Part shown: positions 1 through 8,891 of the stretch, piece after piece
How the letters are laid out: each line of letters opens with the position of its first letter
Numbering within the stretch: position 1 is the first letter of the stretch
NCBI RefSeq assembly: GCF_030512175.1
Contig: NZ_JAULBL010000001.1
Location: 310,001 to 374,000, forward strand
Reading direction: 5' to 3'
Origin: Paeniglutamicibacter sulfureus
GTDB taxonomy: Bacteria; Actinomycetota; Actinomycetes; Actinomycetales; Micrococcaceae
DNA: 64,000 bases
The notes under the pieces: generated by a model
What the model was told of the DNA's origin: nothing
What the model saw: only the letters and a program-made list of their open reading frames with translations
Databases searched by the model: none
Translations under genes and position numbers: made by a program

Positions 1-504
1 CGCGTCGATGACCGAGTCAAGCATCTGGCACGTTTCCAGAATGGTTACGTACGTATCAGCGGGAAGACGGTGCTTGTTCTGTTTGGCTTGCGTGCTCACC
101 CATGTCAGAGCGGTCGACAGTTCGTCCGACGCCCCGGCAACCGGAGTTGCTGCCGGGGACGGCTGGTAGAACTGGATCGGCGGCGCTGGTGCGGCCACTG
201 GCGCCGGTATCTGGACCGTCTCGCCACTGCGCAGTCTCCGAACCCGCCTGGGGAGCCAGAGATCGCGAAGCATGTAGGACCGCACGGCCGACAAGACCAT
301 GGATCCGAGACCGAGCATAGCGCCGCTGCCATTAGGGAGAGAGAAAGCACCAATAAAGAGGACAGCGTAGAGCCCACCTTCAAGCATGACCTTTTTGTTC
401 TTGGCGCCCATGCCGATGATGAGCACGTAAAAAGCGGCGAAAAGCCAAAATACGAAGGCAAGAACCACTTTGAAGATGTTCCCTCGAGTGAAGCGCGACA
501 GCAT
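1..504 (-). CDS. xpaC: XpaC-like membrane protein (C-terminus cut by window edge)
   Basis: The frame stays open for 168 codons from an ATG at 504 to the window edge, so the C-terminus is missing. Two hydrophobic helices lie near residues 11-30 and 44-58 (FKVVLAFVFWLFAAFYVLII is the first). A Pro/Ala linker and a soluble helical part follow, containing LPADTYVTILETCQMLDSV. The ATG shares a base with the telA stop (TAATG), so the two genes are translationally coupled. TelA-family genes are commonly paired with XpaC (5-bromo-4-chloroindolyl phosphate hydrolysis family) membrane proteins. The family call rests on that pairing, the topology and the C-terminal helical pattern; the biochemical role is not established. 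Confidence 0.6.
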   Translation of the reverse strand, partial: MLSRFTRGNIFKVVLAFVFWLFAAFYVLIIGMGAKNKKVMLEGGLYAVLFIGAFSLPNGSGAMLGLGSMVLSAVRSYMLRDLWLPRRVRRLRSGETVQIPAPVAAPAPPIQFYQPSPAATPVAGASDELSTALTWVSTQAKQNKHRLPADTYVTILETCQMLDSVIDA

Positions 505-1730
505 TATGCGCCCCGTGGGTGAGTAGTGGCGGCGTCAGAGGCATGACTACGCTCCAGCTGAAGTCGAGCCTGACCAACTTGGCCTTCAAGAACCTGCACT
601 GTCTGTTTCATCGACTGTGCGGCTTCGACCTTGAACCTATCGATCTCGTCCATGGCCTGGAAAACATTATCGAATGCTTGTTGCAACTTGGTGGAGTCGA
701 TCGAGGCTTGGGCGGAAGTCTTATGAATGGCTGCGCCCTGGGAGCGAAGAAGTTCCGAGGTCGAAACGATCAAGTCCGAGGTAGTTGAGTTGAGGGCATC
801 AATTTGCGCCAGCACGATCTTTTGCTGGGCCAGGGCCTGCGCAACGATCACCGCTACCCGAAGCGCCGCGAGTGTAGTGTCCAGCGCCCGATCCACACCC
901 TTGATCAGCTCGGAGTTGTTCTTCTTGACCACATCAAGAGCTAGGTACCCTTGGATGGATACCGCCATCTGGGTCATTAGATCTTGGTGGCGTTGGCGGA
1001 CGTAGAAGAGGGCGTCTGCTTCAAGTGTTGTGGCGTCGTCCGCTTTGCCCGTATTGCGCAGCTCTACGATCCGCTGCTCCAAACCGTTTCCAAGGTGGCT
1101 CGCGAGCACGGCGTAGTTCGCCAACTGCCCCATCGCCGCCCAGAGGGTATCGCGTTCGGTCTGGATGGCGGCGTTGTCCTGACGGAGATCGTCCTGCCCA
1201 CCCTTCAGAGCCTTGGTGATGGCGTCAAGTTGTTCTTGTGCCGATTCGTACCTCATGAAGTATCGCTGGATGGCGTTGCCTCCGGGAAGGAACCGCAGAA
1301 TGCGCTTCGCGCCAGTCAAATCATGGCGCTTGGGGTCTAGCTCGGTGACAATCTGTCGCAGTTCCGCCAGGGTGTTGCCGGTACGCGATGCAGGGTCGGC
1401 GCCGGTGGCTGCGAGGGCGGCTGCCGGTCTCCTCAACATGCGGTTGGATGCGGAGCTTGCCTGCTGCATCGTTCCCTCGCCCAGCCGGGTCAGCTGCGCC
1501 AACTTGGTCTGGAACTCCGGGCTCTGGAGGGGTGTGGCCAGCAGGTCATCAAGAAAGGTTTTGGCATTTTCGGCGTGCTTCTGCTGTGCGTCGGCATCCA
1601 CCAGGATCATGCCGCCGACCTTCTCCGGAGCGTGAACTACCACCTCAACTATTGGTTTCGGCGGCTCCAGCTCAAGTGGATTTCCAACCTGCGGGGACGA
1701 GGTCGCGCCGAGGTCGAGTGGGTTCAGCAT
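504..1730 (-). CDS. telA: Toxic anion resistance protein, TelA/KlaA family
   Basis: This 408-residue, highly helical protein matches the TelA/KlaA family, which is linked to tellurite and cell-envelope stress tolerance. The family core is visible: FLPGGNAIQRYFMRYESAQEQ is preceded by short helices, and long amphipathic helices follow (QRIVELRNTGKADDATTLEA, VKKNNSELIKGVDRALDTTL). There is no signal peptide or membrane segment, so it is cytoplasmic. The start is supported by AAGGAG six bases before the ATG. Its stop overlaps the start of the XpaC-like membrane protein, which suggests the two act together, with TelA probably binding at the membrane face. The substrate is unknown. Confidence 0.85.
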   Translation of the reverse strand: MLNPLDLGATSSPQVGNPLELEPPKPIVEVVVHAPEKVGGMILVDADAQQKHAENAKTFLDDLLATPLQSPEFQTKLAQLTRLGEGTMQQASSASNRMLRRPAAALAATGADPASRTGNTLAELRQIVTELDPKRHDLTGAKRILRFLPGGNAIQRYFMRYESAQEQLDAITKALKGGQDDLRQDNAAIQTERDTLWAAMGQLANYAVLASHLGNGLEQRIVELRNTGKADDATTLEADALFYVRQRHQDLMTQMAVSIQGYLALDVVKKNNSELIKGVDRALDTTLAALRVAVIVAQALAQQKIVLAQIDALNSTTSDLIVSTSELLRSQGAAIHKTSAQASIDSTKLQQAFDNVFQAMDEIDRFKVEAAQSMKQTVQVLEGQVGQARLQLERSHASDAATTHPRGA

Positions 1731-2097
1731 GATGTACTCCTTGGAAGGCTCTGGGACACTTGCAGTCTACTAGGGATTACTTGTAGGTAACAGTAAATGG
1801 CCTGTTTTAGCCGCGGCAATCACATTTAAATCTATCTCATCAGCCGGACCACAATCTTTGCGGAAAAGACAAACCTGTTCCTTTTTGCGGGCCCTTGACG
1901 GAATTGAGAATCGAGAAAACGTTGGCGTCCTTGCCCTCAAGCATCCTCGCTGTCATCGCATGTCTTGTTCGAGAAGATCGGCGACAACAGCATCCATGAC
2001 GCCCAGCGTGCCACTTCGTGAATCAGACTACGAAGCCATGGTCAGAATCTTTCATTCTAGAATTTTGGAAATACACCGAGAGTTCCTGGAAATTGAG
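1731..2097. other. Intergenic region upstream of telA, no convincing gene
   Basis: Short open frames on both strands here lack ribosome binding sites and recognisable products. On the minus strand, about 1972-2015 reads TLGVMDAVVADLLEQDMR before a stop. This resembles a real C-terminus, but the frame closes just upstream, so it could only be a small gene remnant. The telA promoter should lie near 1735-1800, which is AT-richer than its surroundings. Confidence 0.4.
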
Positions 2098-2141
2098 AAA
2101 AGGACCGTTTTTTCTTCCAAAGAAGCAAAAACGGTCCTTTT
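2098..2141. terminator. Strong hairpin terminator after the M16 peptidase gene
   Basis: A perfect 15-bp stem pairs 2098-2112 (AAAAGGACCGTTTTT) with 2127-2141 around a 14-base loop. It lies 18 bases beyond the stop of the minus-strand peptidase gene. A and T runs at both arms would let it work in both directions. Confidence 0.85.
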
Positions 2142-2159
2142 GACCAAAGGCCGGAAGGC

Positions 2160-3572
2160 CTACATTCCGAAGTCCGAAGGCTTATCAAACGGACCCACCA
2201 CGGTGATGGTGCGCGGACGGGACGCCAGCAGCGCCGCCAATTCCTGCACCTGTGCCGGGGTGACTGCCTTGACGCGTTCGAGCGACTCGTCGATGTCGTG
2301 GAAGACGCCGGTGACAAGCTCGGCGCGGCCCAGACGCGACATGCGCGATCCCGGATCCTCCAGTGCCAGCACCATGCCGCCGGAGAGCTGGCCAACGGCC
2401 TTGCGCAGCTCCTCGTCGGTGATGCCATCTGCCGCCAGCTTTTCCAGCTCTTCGCCCAGCAACTTGATCACGCGTTCGGTCTTGGCCGGGGCGCACCCGG
2501 CGTACATGCCGAAGTAGCCGGCGTCGGAGTACGCGGCGGAGAACGAGTAGGTGGAGTACACCAGCCCGCGCTTCTCGCGGATCTCCTGGAAAAGGCGCGA
2601 GGACATGCCGCCGCCGAGGATCGCATTCAGCACGCTCATCACGTGACGGCGCTCGTCGGTGGCCACGATGCCCGGGCAGCCCATGATGATGTTGACCTGC
2701 TCGACCGGCCTGCGGATCACATCGATGCGCTGCGAACCGGTGATCTCCACCGGGACGGTGGGACGGCGCGGAACCGGCGAAGCGCCTTCTTCCAGCTCCC
2801 AGCCCGCGGTGCGCAGGGCCTTGAGAACCAGGTCGCATACCTCGTCGTGGTCCAGTGAGCCCGCGGCGGTGATGACCAGTTCCTCGGGGGTGTAGAAGCG
2901 CTGGTAGTGCTCCCAGACGGCGTCGCGGCCGATGCCGGTGATGGCCTCGGGGGTGCCGCCGATGGGACGGCCCAAGGAATGGTGGCCCATGACGGCCTCG
3001 ACGAAACGCTCGTGCGCCACGTCCCCGGGATCGTCCGCGTCCATCGCGATTTCCTCGAGGATGACGTCGCGTTCCTGCTCGAGTTCATTGGGATCGATCA
3101 CCGCGGAGGTGACCATGTCGGCGATGACGTCGATGGCCATGGGCAGGTCGGAGTCCAGCACGCGGGCGAAGTAGCAGGTGCTTTCCTTCGCGGTGGCGGC
3201 GTTGGACTCGCCGCCTACCTCGTCAAAGGCGGAGGCGATTTCAAGCGCCGTGCGGCGCTTGGTGCCCTTGAACAGCAGGTGTTCCAGGAAGTGCGTGGAG
3301 CCGTGTTGACCGTCTTGTTCATCGCGGGAACCGACGGCCACCCAGAAACCAATGGTGGCCGAACGCTGTCCGGGCATGGCCTCGGTCAGCACGCGAACGC
3401 CACCGGGCAGGACCGAACGGCGTACCAGCGCCCCACCGGCTTCGCCGTGGACGATGGTAGGGTCCCCCGCCTCGATCGGGGCCGTGGCGCCAGTGGCGCC
3501 ACGCTCCCCCGCGGGAGCGGGAGACATTCCAAAGCCGTTGAGCGGCAGGGGAATCATGACCACAGAAAACAT
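2160..3572 (-). CDS. M16 family (pitrilysin-like) zinc metallopeptidase
   Basis: Inverted zinc motif HFLEH sits at residues 94-98 of the longest frame, with the third ligand Glu at about 174 in ILEEIAMD. This is the 76-residue spacing expected of M16 peptidases. The 470-residue length fits a single-chain, two-domain enzyme of the mitochondrial-processing-peptidase-like group that follows pnp in actinobacteria. The C-terminal half (KRGLVYSTYSFSAAYSDAG) is the inactive paired domain. The longest frame begins with ATG at 3572, but AAGGA is better spaced for GTG at 3563; ATG at 3557 is also possible. It lies downstream of pnp on the same strand, with a terminator between them. The physiological substrate is unknown. 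Confidence 0.9.
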   Translation of the reverse strand: MFSVVMIPLPLNGFGMSPAPAGERGATGATAPIEAGDPTIVHGEAGGALVRRSVLPGGVRVLTEAMPGQRSATIGFWVAVGSRDEQDGQHGSTHFLEHLLFKGTKRRTALEIASAFDEVGGESNAATAKESTCYFARVLDSDLPMAIDVIADMVTSAVIDPNELEQERDVILEEIAMDADDPGDVAHERFVEAVMGHHSLGRPIGGTPEAITGIGRDAVWEHYQRFYTPEELVITAAGSLDHDEVCDLVLKALRTAGWELEEGASPVPRRPTVPVEITGSQRIDVIRRPVEQVNIIMGCPGIVATDERRHVMSVLNAILGGGMSSRLFQEIREKRGLVYSTYSFSAAYSDAGYFGMYAGCAPAKTERVIKLLGEELEKLAADGITDEELRKAVGQLSGGMVLALEDPGSRMSRLGRAELVTGVFHDIDESLERVKAVTPAQVQELAALLASRPRTITVVGPFDKPSDFGM

Positions 3573-3748
3573 CCTTACTGTCCGCCTGACTGACCGCGGA
3601 GCATTGGGTTATTCGCGCGCAGTGGCGCGCGAAAGGCATTACTCCATTCTTCCACAGGGCCAACCAATCGCCGTCAGTACATGAGCGGTCTCTCACCGCT
3701 CGCTCCCCTGCGCCAGGAGACCGACGGGTCGGAGCCGTGCGGAGACAG

Positions 3749-3786
3749 AAAAATCCCGGCCCACCAAGTGGTGGACCGGGATTTTC
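3749..3786 (-). terminator. Terminator of pnp
   Basis: AAAATCCCGG (3750-3759) pairs with CCGGGATTTT (3776-3785). An inner CCACC/GGTGG stem gives a nearly continuous hairpin. Read on the minus strand it ends in a T run 20 bases after the pnp stop. Confidence 0.85.
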
Positions 3787-3804
3787 TAGCCTAGAAACCT
3801 AGGA

Positions 3805-6030
3805 TTACTCGGCTTCGACGAGGTCTTCCTCGGCTACAACCGGGGCAAGCGAAAGCTTTCCGCGATCGTCGACCTTGGTGATTTCGACCTGCAGCTTCTG
3901 GCCCACGGAGACAACGTCTTCGACGTCGTCAACGCGCTTGCCACCGGCGAGCTTGCGCAGCTCGGAGATGTGCAGCAGGCCGTCCTTGCCCGGGGTCAGC
4001 GAAACGAACGCACCGAAGGTGGTCAGCTTCACGATGGTGCCCATGTAGCGTTCGCCAACCTCGGGAACCATCGGGTTGGCAATGGCGTTGATCGCGGAGC
4101 GTGCTGCGTCTGCAGCTTCCCCGTTGGTGGCGCCGATGAGGACGGTTCCGTCGTCCTCGATGGAGATATCCGCTCCGGTATCCTCCTGGATCTGGTTGAT
4201 CATCTTGCCCTTCGGGCCGATGACCTCGCCGATCTTGTCTACGGGGATCTTCACGGAGATGATCCGCGGAGCGTAGGTGGAGAGCTCGTCCGGGGTGTCA
4301 ATGGCCTGGTTCAGGACATTGAGGATGTGCAGACGTGCCTCGCGGGCCTGGGTCAGCGCAGCTGCCAGGACCGATGCCGGGATGCCGTCGAGCTTGGTGT
4401 CAAGCTGGATGGCGGTGATGAACTCCGAGGTACCTGCAACCTTGAAGTCCATGTCGCCCATGGCGTCTTCGGCGCCGAGGATGTCGGTCAGGGCCGCGTA
4501 GCGGGTCTGGCCGTCAACTTCGTCGGACACCAGGCCCATGGCGATGCCGGCGACGGCTGCGCGCAGCGGCACACCGGCGTTCAGCAGCGACAGGGTCGAT
4601 GCGCAGACCGAGCCCATCGAGGTCGAGCCGTTGGAGCTCAATGCCTCGGAGACCTGGCGGATGGCGTACGGGAATTCCTCGCGCGACGGCAGCACCGGCA
4701 TGATGGCGCGTTCTGCAAGGGCACCGTGGCCGATTTCGCGGCGCTTGGGCGAACCCACGCGGCCGGTCTCACCGGTGGAGTACGGCGGGAAGTTGTAGTT
4801 GTGCATGTAGCGCTTGCGCGTCACCGGGCTCAACGAGTCGATCTGCTGTTCCATCTTGAGCATGTTCAAGGTGGTGACGCCCATGATCTGGGTTTCGCCA
4901 CGCTCGAAGATCGCCGAACCGTGGACGCGGGGAAGAACCTCGACCTCGGCGGTGAGCTTGCGGATGTCGGACAGGCCACGGCCGTCCATGCGGACCTGGT
5001 CGGTTAGGATGCGCTGGCGCACGACCTGCTTGGTGACAGCACCGAAGGCCTTGGAGACCTCGCCTGCGCGCTTCTCGAAGGCGGTGCCCTCGGCGGCGAG
5101 CTCGGCAACGACCTCGTCCTTGAAGGCGGAGGAAGCGTTGTCGCGCTCCTGCTTGCCGGCGATCTGGTAGATCTCGGTGAGCTTGGCGGCGGCCTTGGCC
5201 TCGACGGCTGCGAAGACGTCGTCCTCGAAGTCGCGGAAGACCGGGAACTCGACGGTCGGCTTGGCGGCGCGAGCTGCCAGGTCCGACTGTGCCTCGCACA
5301 GTGCCTTGATGAACGGCTTTGCAGCCTCAAGGCCCTGGGCAACAACCTCTTCGGTCGGGGCGGTAGCGCCCTGTTCCTTGATGAGGTTCCAGGAGTTGTC
5401 GGTGGCTTCGGCCTCGACCATCATGATGGCGACGTCGTCGCCAGCGATGCGGCCTGCAACAACCATGTTGAAGACTGCGTTTTCCAGCTGGCTGTGCTTC
5501 GGGAAGGCTACCCACTGGGCACCGTTTCCGTCGTCAACCAGGGCAACGCGGACGCCGCCGATCGGGCCGGAGAACGGCAGGCCCGAGAGCTGGGTCGACA
5601 TCGAGGAGGCGTTGATGGCCACCACGTCGTAGAGCTCGTCCGGATTGATCGCCAGAACGGTGACCACGATCTGGACCTCGTTGCGCAGGCCCTTGACGAA
5701 GGCCGGGCGCAGCGGGCGGTCCATCAGGCGGCAAGCCAGGATGGCTTCGGTCGACGGGCGACCTTCGCGACGGAAGAAGCTGCCCGGGATGCGGCCGGCA
5801 GCGTACATGCGCTCCTCGACGTCCACGGTCAGCGGGAAGAAGTCGAAGCCTTCGCGCGGGTGCTTGCCGGCCGTGGTGGCCGAGAGCAGTGCGGTTTCTT
5901 CGTCGATGTACACCATGGCCGCACCTGCGGCCTGCTGGGCCAGACGGCCGGTTTCGAAGCGGATAACGCGCTTGCCGTACCGACCGTTGTCGATCACGGC
6001 CTCTGCGAACTGAATTTCTGGACCCTCCAT
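3805..6030 (-). CDS. pnp: Polyribonucleotide nucleotidyltransferase (PNPase)
   Basis: PNPase degrades RNA 3' to 5' by phosphorolysis, releasing nucleoside diphosphates. The 741-residue protein has both RNase PH cores, the linking helical domain, a KH domain ([19 protein letters not shown]) and a C-terminal S1 domain ([26 protein letters not shown]). The family signatures [20 protein letters not shown] and [20 protein letters not shown] are intact, and length is normal for actinobacteria. AAGGA lies about ten bases before the ATG. rpsO, usually directly upstream, is instead at 50149, so this copy must be transcribed from its own leader at 6031-6416. Confidence 0.98.
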   Translation of the reverse strand: MEGPEIQFAEAVIDNGRYGKRVIRFETGRLAQQAAGAAMVYIDEETALLSATTAGKHPREGFDFFPLTVDVEERMYAAGRIPGSFFRREGRPSTEAILACRLMDRPLRPAFVKGLRNEVQIVVTVLAINPDELYDVVAINASSMSTQLSGLPFSGPIGGVRVALVDDGNGAQWVAFPKHSQLENAVFNMVVAGRIAGDDVAIMMVEAEATDNSWNLIKEQGATAPTEEVVAQGLEAAKPFIKALCEAQSDLAARAAKPTVEFPVFRDFEDDVFAAVEAKAAAKLTEIYQIAGKQERDNASSAFKDEVVAELAAEGTAFEKRAGEVSKAFGAVTKQVVRQRILTDQVRMDGRGLSDIRKLTAEVEVLPRVHGSAIFERGETQIMGVTTLNMLKMEQQIDSLSPVTRKRYMHNYNFPPYSTGETGRVGSPKRREIGHGALAERAIMPVLPSREEFPYAIRQVSEALSSNGSTSMGSVCASTLSLLNAGVPLRAAVAGIAMGLVSDEVDGQTRYAALTDILGAEDAMGDMDFKVAGTSEFITAIQLDTKLDGIPASVLAAALTQAREARLHILNVLNQAIDTPDELSTYAPRIISVKIPVDKIGEVIGPKGKMINQIQEDTGADISIEDDGTVLIGATNGEAADAARSAINAIANPMVPEVGERYMGTIVKLTTFGAFVSLTPGKDGLLHISELRKLAGGKRVDDVEDVVSVGQKLQVEITKVDDRGKLSLAPVVAEEDLVEAE

Positions 6031-6416
6031 TTGGGGGCATTCCTTTCGATCGCTCCCAGGACACTTTGGATGCGTACCCAGTGTTCCGTACCCGGATCTG
6101 GTCTTCGATCGAGACTCGCGCTACTAAAAGGTAGATACCCTGAGCGAAAGCCACTACCGAGGACCGCGATCTGCGCGGCGTGGACCCTGATGCACACGGT
6201 CCGGGGAGTAATTGTTTGTTGTGGTTTTCCGCAATACACGGAGAACCACGTATAAGACTACCGGGAATCCTGGAAAGGTGCAGTTCTGCTTGATTTCCAG
6301 AGCGCATGGGTTAAATGCGATCCAAACCGGTGGGTACCGCTATGTTCGGCCGCATATCAGTAGCACGGCTTCCACATTCAACCCAAAGTCATGGTGTCTC
6401 TCCAACTTGATACAGT
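6031..6416. other. pnp leader and upstream region
   Basis: No gene is seen here. On the minus strand this is the pnp 5' region. It contains an inverted repeat, GTGGTTTTCCG (6221-6231) with CGGAGAACCAC (6239-6249), having one G/T mispair and a 7-base loop. The stretch CTACCTTTTAGTAG near 6121-6134 is a smaller palindrome. The plus-strand promoter at 6407-6435 lies at the far end. The pnp promoter itself could not be placed with confidence. Confidence 0.45.
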
Positions 6417-6435
6417 TTGCGGCTTAGCATAAGAA
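6407..6435 (+). promoter_or_regulatory. Candidate sigma-A-like promoter of the pore-loop membrane protein
   Basis: TTGATA at 6407-6412 is followed by a 17-base spacer and TAAGAA at 6430-6435. Transcription would start near 6442. That falls inside the longest reading frame downstream and argues for a later translation start. Confidence 0.45.
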
Positions 6436-6440
6436 TCACT

Positions 6441-7883
6441 TTGAGGAGCAGCCAGATCGTCAAACAACGGCCACAACGCAATCAGAAGGTTTATGCCCGC
6501 TCGGCTAATTTCCGAGACGATTCGCCTTCTCCACCACCCGCTCCGTCAAATGAAGTATGGGACCTCATCAACAAACTGGTTGCTGAGAACCCGAGTCCTG
6601 ACGCATCCGCAGATACACGAAAAGATCCAACGCGGCGTCGCCGTGGCCTTACTCGTCGTCGTAGGAAGCGCACGGACTGGCGTCGGGCCCTTGACGTCGT
6701 TGCATCCGCCGTTTGGACATTCATAGTTGTCAAATTGTTCATCGGTGACCTCGACAGAGTCATGCTCACCGCCATATGGCCAGAGGCAGTGTGGCTACTC
6801 GATTTTCGATGGCTACTCGTTCTGGTCTTGGCTGCCTTGCTTCTTTTACTTTTCAACTGGCGACGACTCGGGCTCAGCCTGGCATATGTGATTGGGTTTC
6901 CACTCGTGCTCACCTGCTGGAAATTCCCTAAGTTTCTGATCAAGAAACGTAGCTCACTATTTGTCGTTGGCTTTGCTGGCATCGTGATGAGCTTAGGATC
7001 AAAAGCACGCCCATTCATCATTGCACTGGCGATCGCGTGTCTGTCCGGTTTCATGATTACTTCAACTGAGCAGCCATGGGTCATAGCGGGGATCATCGCG
7101 ATGGTTCTGGTGCTGGTTTGGTGGCTTTCAATAACTGCCATCGACCTCTTACGTTCAACCGCCTTCATTCGTGCTCAAAAGAAGTTCATCAACTGGGCCC
7201 TGGAGAAGCGGTTTATTGACAAACTCCCCGCACCGATTGTCCCCAATCGTGTCACGATCCAGTCATGGACCATTGACGACGCAAGAAAATTCCGGGATAG
7301 CACAGGTTACAGCGTTCTCGTGACACGCGTATTGCAATTCTGGGCAGTTTGTATAGACCAGTACCGCAAAGGGCCGTCGGTCGTCCTACTAAATATCTTT
7401 GCCACCGTCGGCCTAACAATCCAAGTCATACTAGCTTTTACGTTTATTAACCTTGGCGTATATATACTCGCACCAGCCCAATTCTCCAGTTCATCCTCAA
7501 CAGAATGGTGGACTTTTGTCTACTATTCAGCCGCCGGAACATATTTTGGAGAGATCAGCGCTTTAGCACCCGTCGGCAGCTTCGCGATTATTTCGAAGCT
7601 GCTCAATGGCATCCTTGGTTTGCTCGTCGTTGGCACAGTCATTCTCTCTATCACGCTGAATTACCGAAGCGTACGAGCTGACATTGATGCCGACGGAGTC
7701 GTAGGCGCACTAACTGAGAAAGCATCCGAATTGGAGAAAATTTCTTCCGCACAGCATCAAATGTCACTACGAGACCTCGAGAACCGCCTTATCACCGCAG
7801 GATGGGGCTTTCTGGGGATAATGCAGTGGCTCTCGAACCATGCAGCGGGGCAAGAACAACGAACACCCACTGACAAATCGTAG
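6441..7883 (+). CDS. Multi-pass membrane protein with two-TM ion-channel-like pore module
   Basis: The frame is open from 6417 (488 codons), but the promoter at 6407-6435 makes TTG at 6441 or a later codon more likely, and no good ribosome site is visible. Residue numbers refer to the long frame. An Arg-rich segment (72-90) precedes about four membrane helices (95-240) and a soluble linker (250-320). Then comes a helix-loop-helix pair: TM 325-348, re-entrant segment WWTFVYYSAAGTYFGEISALAP at 364-385, TM 388-412. This matches the Ion_trans_2 pore layout, but the K+ filter TVGYGD is replaced by GTYFGE. The C-terminus may form a short coiled coil (430-465). GC content is visibly lower than in the core genes. 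Channel function is inference. Confidence 0.6.
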   Translation: MRSSQIVKQRPQRNQKVYARSANFRDDSPSPPPAPSNEVWDLINKLVAENPSPDASADTRKDPTRRRRGLTRRRRKRTDWRRALDVVASAVWTFIVVKLFIGDLDRVMLTAIWPEAVWLLDFRWLLVLVLAALLLLLFNWRRLGLSLAYVIGFPLVLTCWKFPKFLIKKRSSLFVVGFAGIVMSLGSKARPFIIALAIACLSGFMITSTEQPWVIAGIIAMVLVLVWWLSITAIDLLRSTAFIRAQKKFINWALEKRFIDKLPAPIVPNRVTIQSWTIDDARKFRDSTGYSVLVTRVLQFWAVCIDQYRKGPSVVLLNIFATVGLTIQVILAFTFINLGVYILAPAQFSSSSSTEWWTFVYYSAAGTYFGEISALAPVGSFAIISKLLNGILGLLVVGTVILSITLNYRSVRADIDADGVVGALTEKASELEKISSAQHQMSLRDLENRLITAGWGFLGIMQWLSNHAAGQEQRTPTDKS

Positions 7884-8494
7884 CTTTGGACTTTGCGGCA
7901 ATCATCCCTCAACAAGTTATATGGGAGGCATGATTTCATGGAGGGTTCAGTTCCAGATCTAATAGATGTGGCTATCCCGCCTAACCGTCCCCTCCCGTTA
8001 CCTTTTTCGTAGCCCCGCAACCGAGACTCATGGGTAAGGAGTGGGGTTGCTGGCCTGTCTGTGTCGGTCCCGGCATAATCCGCTCCCCCTGTCATTCATG
8101 ATCCAGGGGGCTGTCACCGGGACCGAAAGGCACCAAGGAAATAGGGCCGGATCCGGACAATCCACCACCCATCCATTTGCCGGTCGTAACGTGGATGCCG
8201 AGCTGCTAAATAGCCTCAGGAGTTAGTCCTGTTCCGGCTTATTGGTAGTGTCGTTCCGGCCACGCGAAAATCTCCGGGCCCTTCGCTGCTCTACCCGATC
8301 CGATCTCCCCGCAAGACGGGGGGCGACCACATCAGGCAGGCGATGGCTCAGTGGTGAGCCTCCACGGCAACCTTCGCTCCGGTCGGGACCAACACGCCAT
8401 GTCTCGACCGCGAAGAAGGCCATCCCAGCGGTTGGCAGCGCTACCATCCGCTGAGGTGCGCCGGCTACCCCAGCAATGCAACGTCGGGTCCCCC
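7884..8494. other. Gene-poor stretch before the insertion-sequence nest
   Basis: No supported gene. It holds the inverted repeat at 8064-8126. From about 8240 the composition rises in GC, and short frames are consistent with decayed 5' parts of the IS1380-type transposase. Similarity is too weak to place a boundary. Confidence 0.4.
8064..8126. repeat. Compound inverted repeat
   Basis: Outer arms TCGGTCCCGG (8064-8073) and CCGGGACCGA (8117-8126) enclose inner arms CCCCCTG (8085-8091) and CAGGGGG (8104-8110). It has no trailing T run. It could be a structured transcript end for 6441-7883 or a mobile-element remnant. Confidence 0.55.
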
Positions 8495-8747
8495 GACGCC
8501 CAGCACCGCGCCCGCAGATGCGAGAACAGCACCAGCCCCGAGGAACACGGGCCTCGGCAAGTGTCCCTACTTCTCGTTTGCCACCAACGAGGCGTGGGCC
8601 GACCTGGCGATGTTCGCAATGAACCTGGTGTCAAGGATCCAGCTCGCGGTCCTGCCGTGGGGGCACGCCGCCGGGGTCTGGGACGTGAAGCGGTAGCCTT
8701 ACCGGCTGTTTTCGATGGCCGGGAAACTGGTGCGCGGAGCACGGCAA
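8495..8747 (+). pseudogene. IS1380-family transposase relic, 5' part
   Basis: Fragments match the C-terminal third of IS1380-family transposases. HRARRCEN appears in one frame. After a frameshift come NTGLGKCPYFSFATNEAW, ADLAMFAMNLVSRIQL and, after a TAG at 8694-8696, YRLFSMAGKLVRGARQ. The frameshift and stop show the gene was already dead. The outer IS21-type element starts at 8748, directly after CGGCAA. The reading frame resumes at 14057 beyond that element. Confidence 0.75.
8742..8747. repeat. Target site duplication of outer IS21 element (left)
   Basis: CGGCAA here is repeated at 14051-14056, directly outside the two ends of the outer element. Confidence 0.85.
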
Positions 8748-8891
8748 TGTTTAGGCGGAGCTTTCGGTAGCGCATGTGGAACGAACCGGTAGCAAAAATG
8801 TAAGTATCCGGTAGCGCTTCGGGGGATTCAGAGTCAGGATTGCTTTCACCCACGGCAACAGGTCGTGGACAGTGAAAGGAAACCGACCGTA

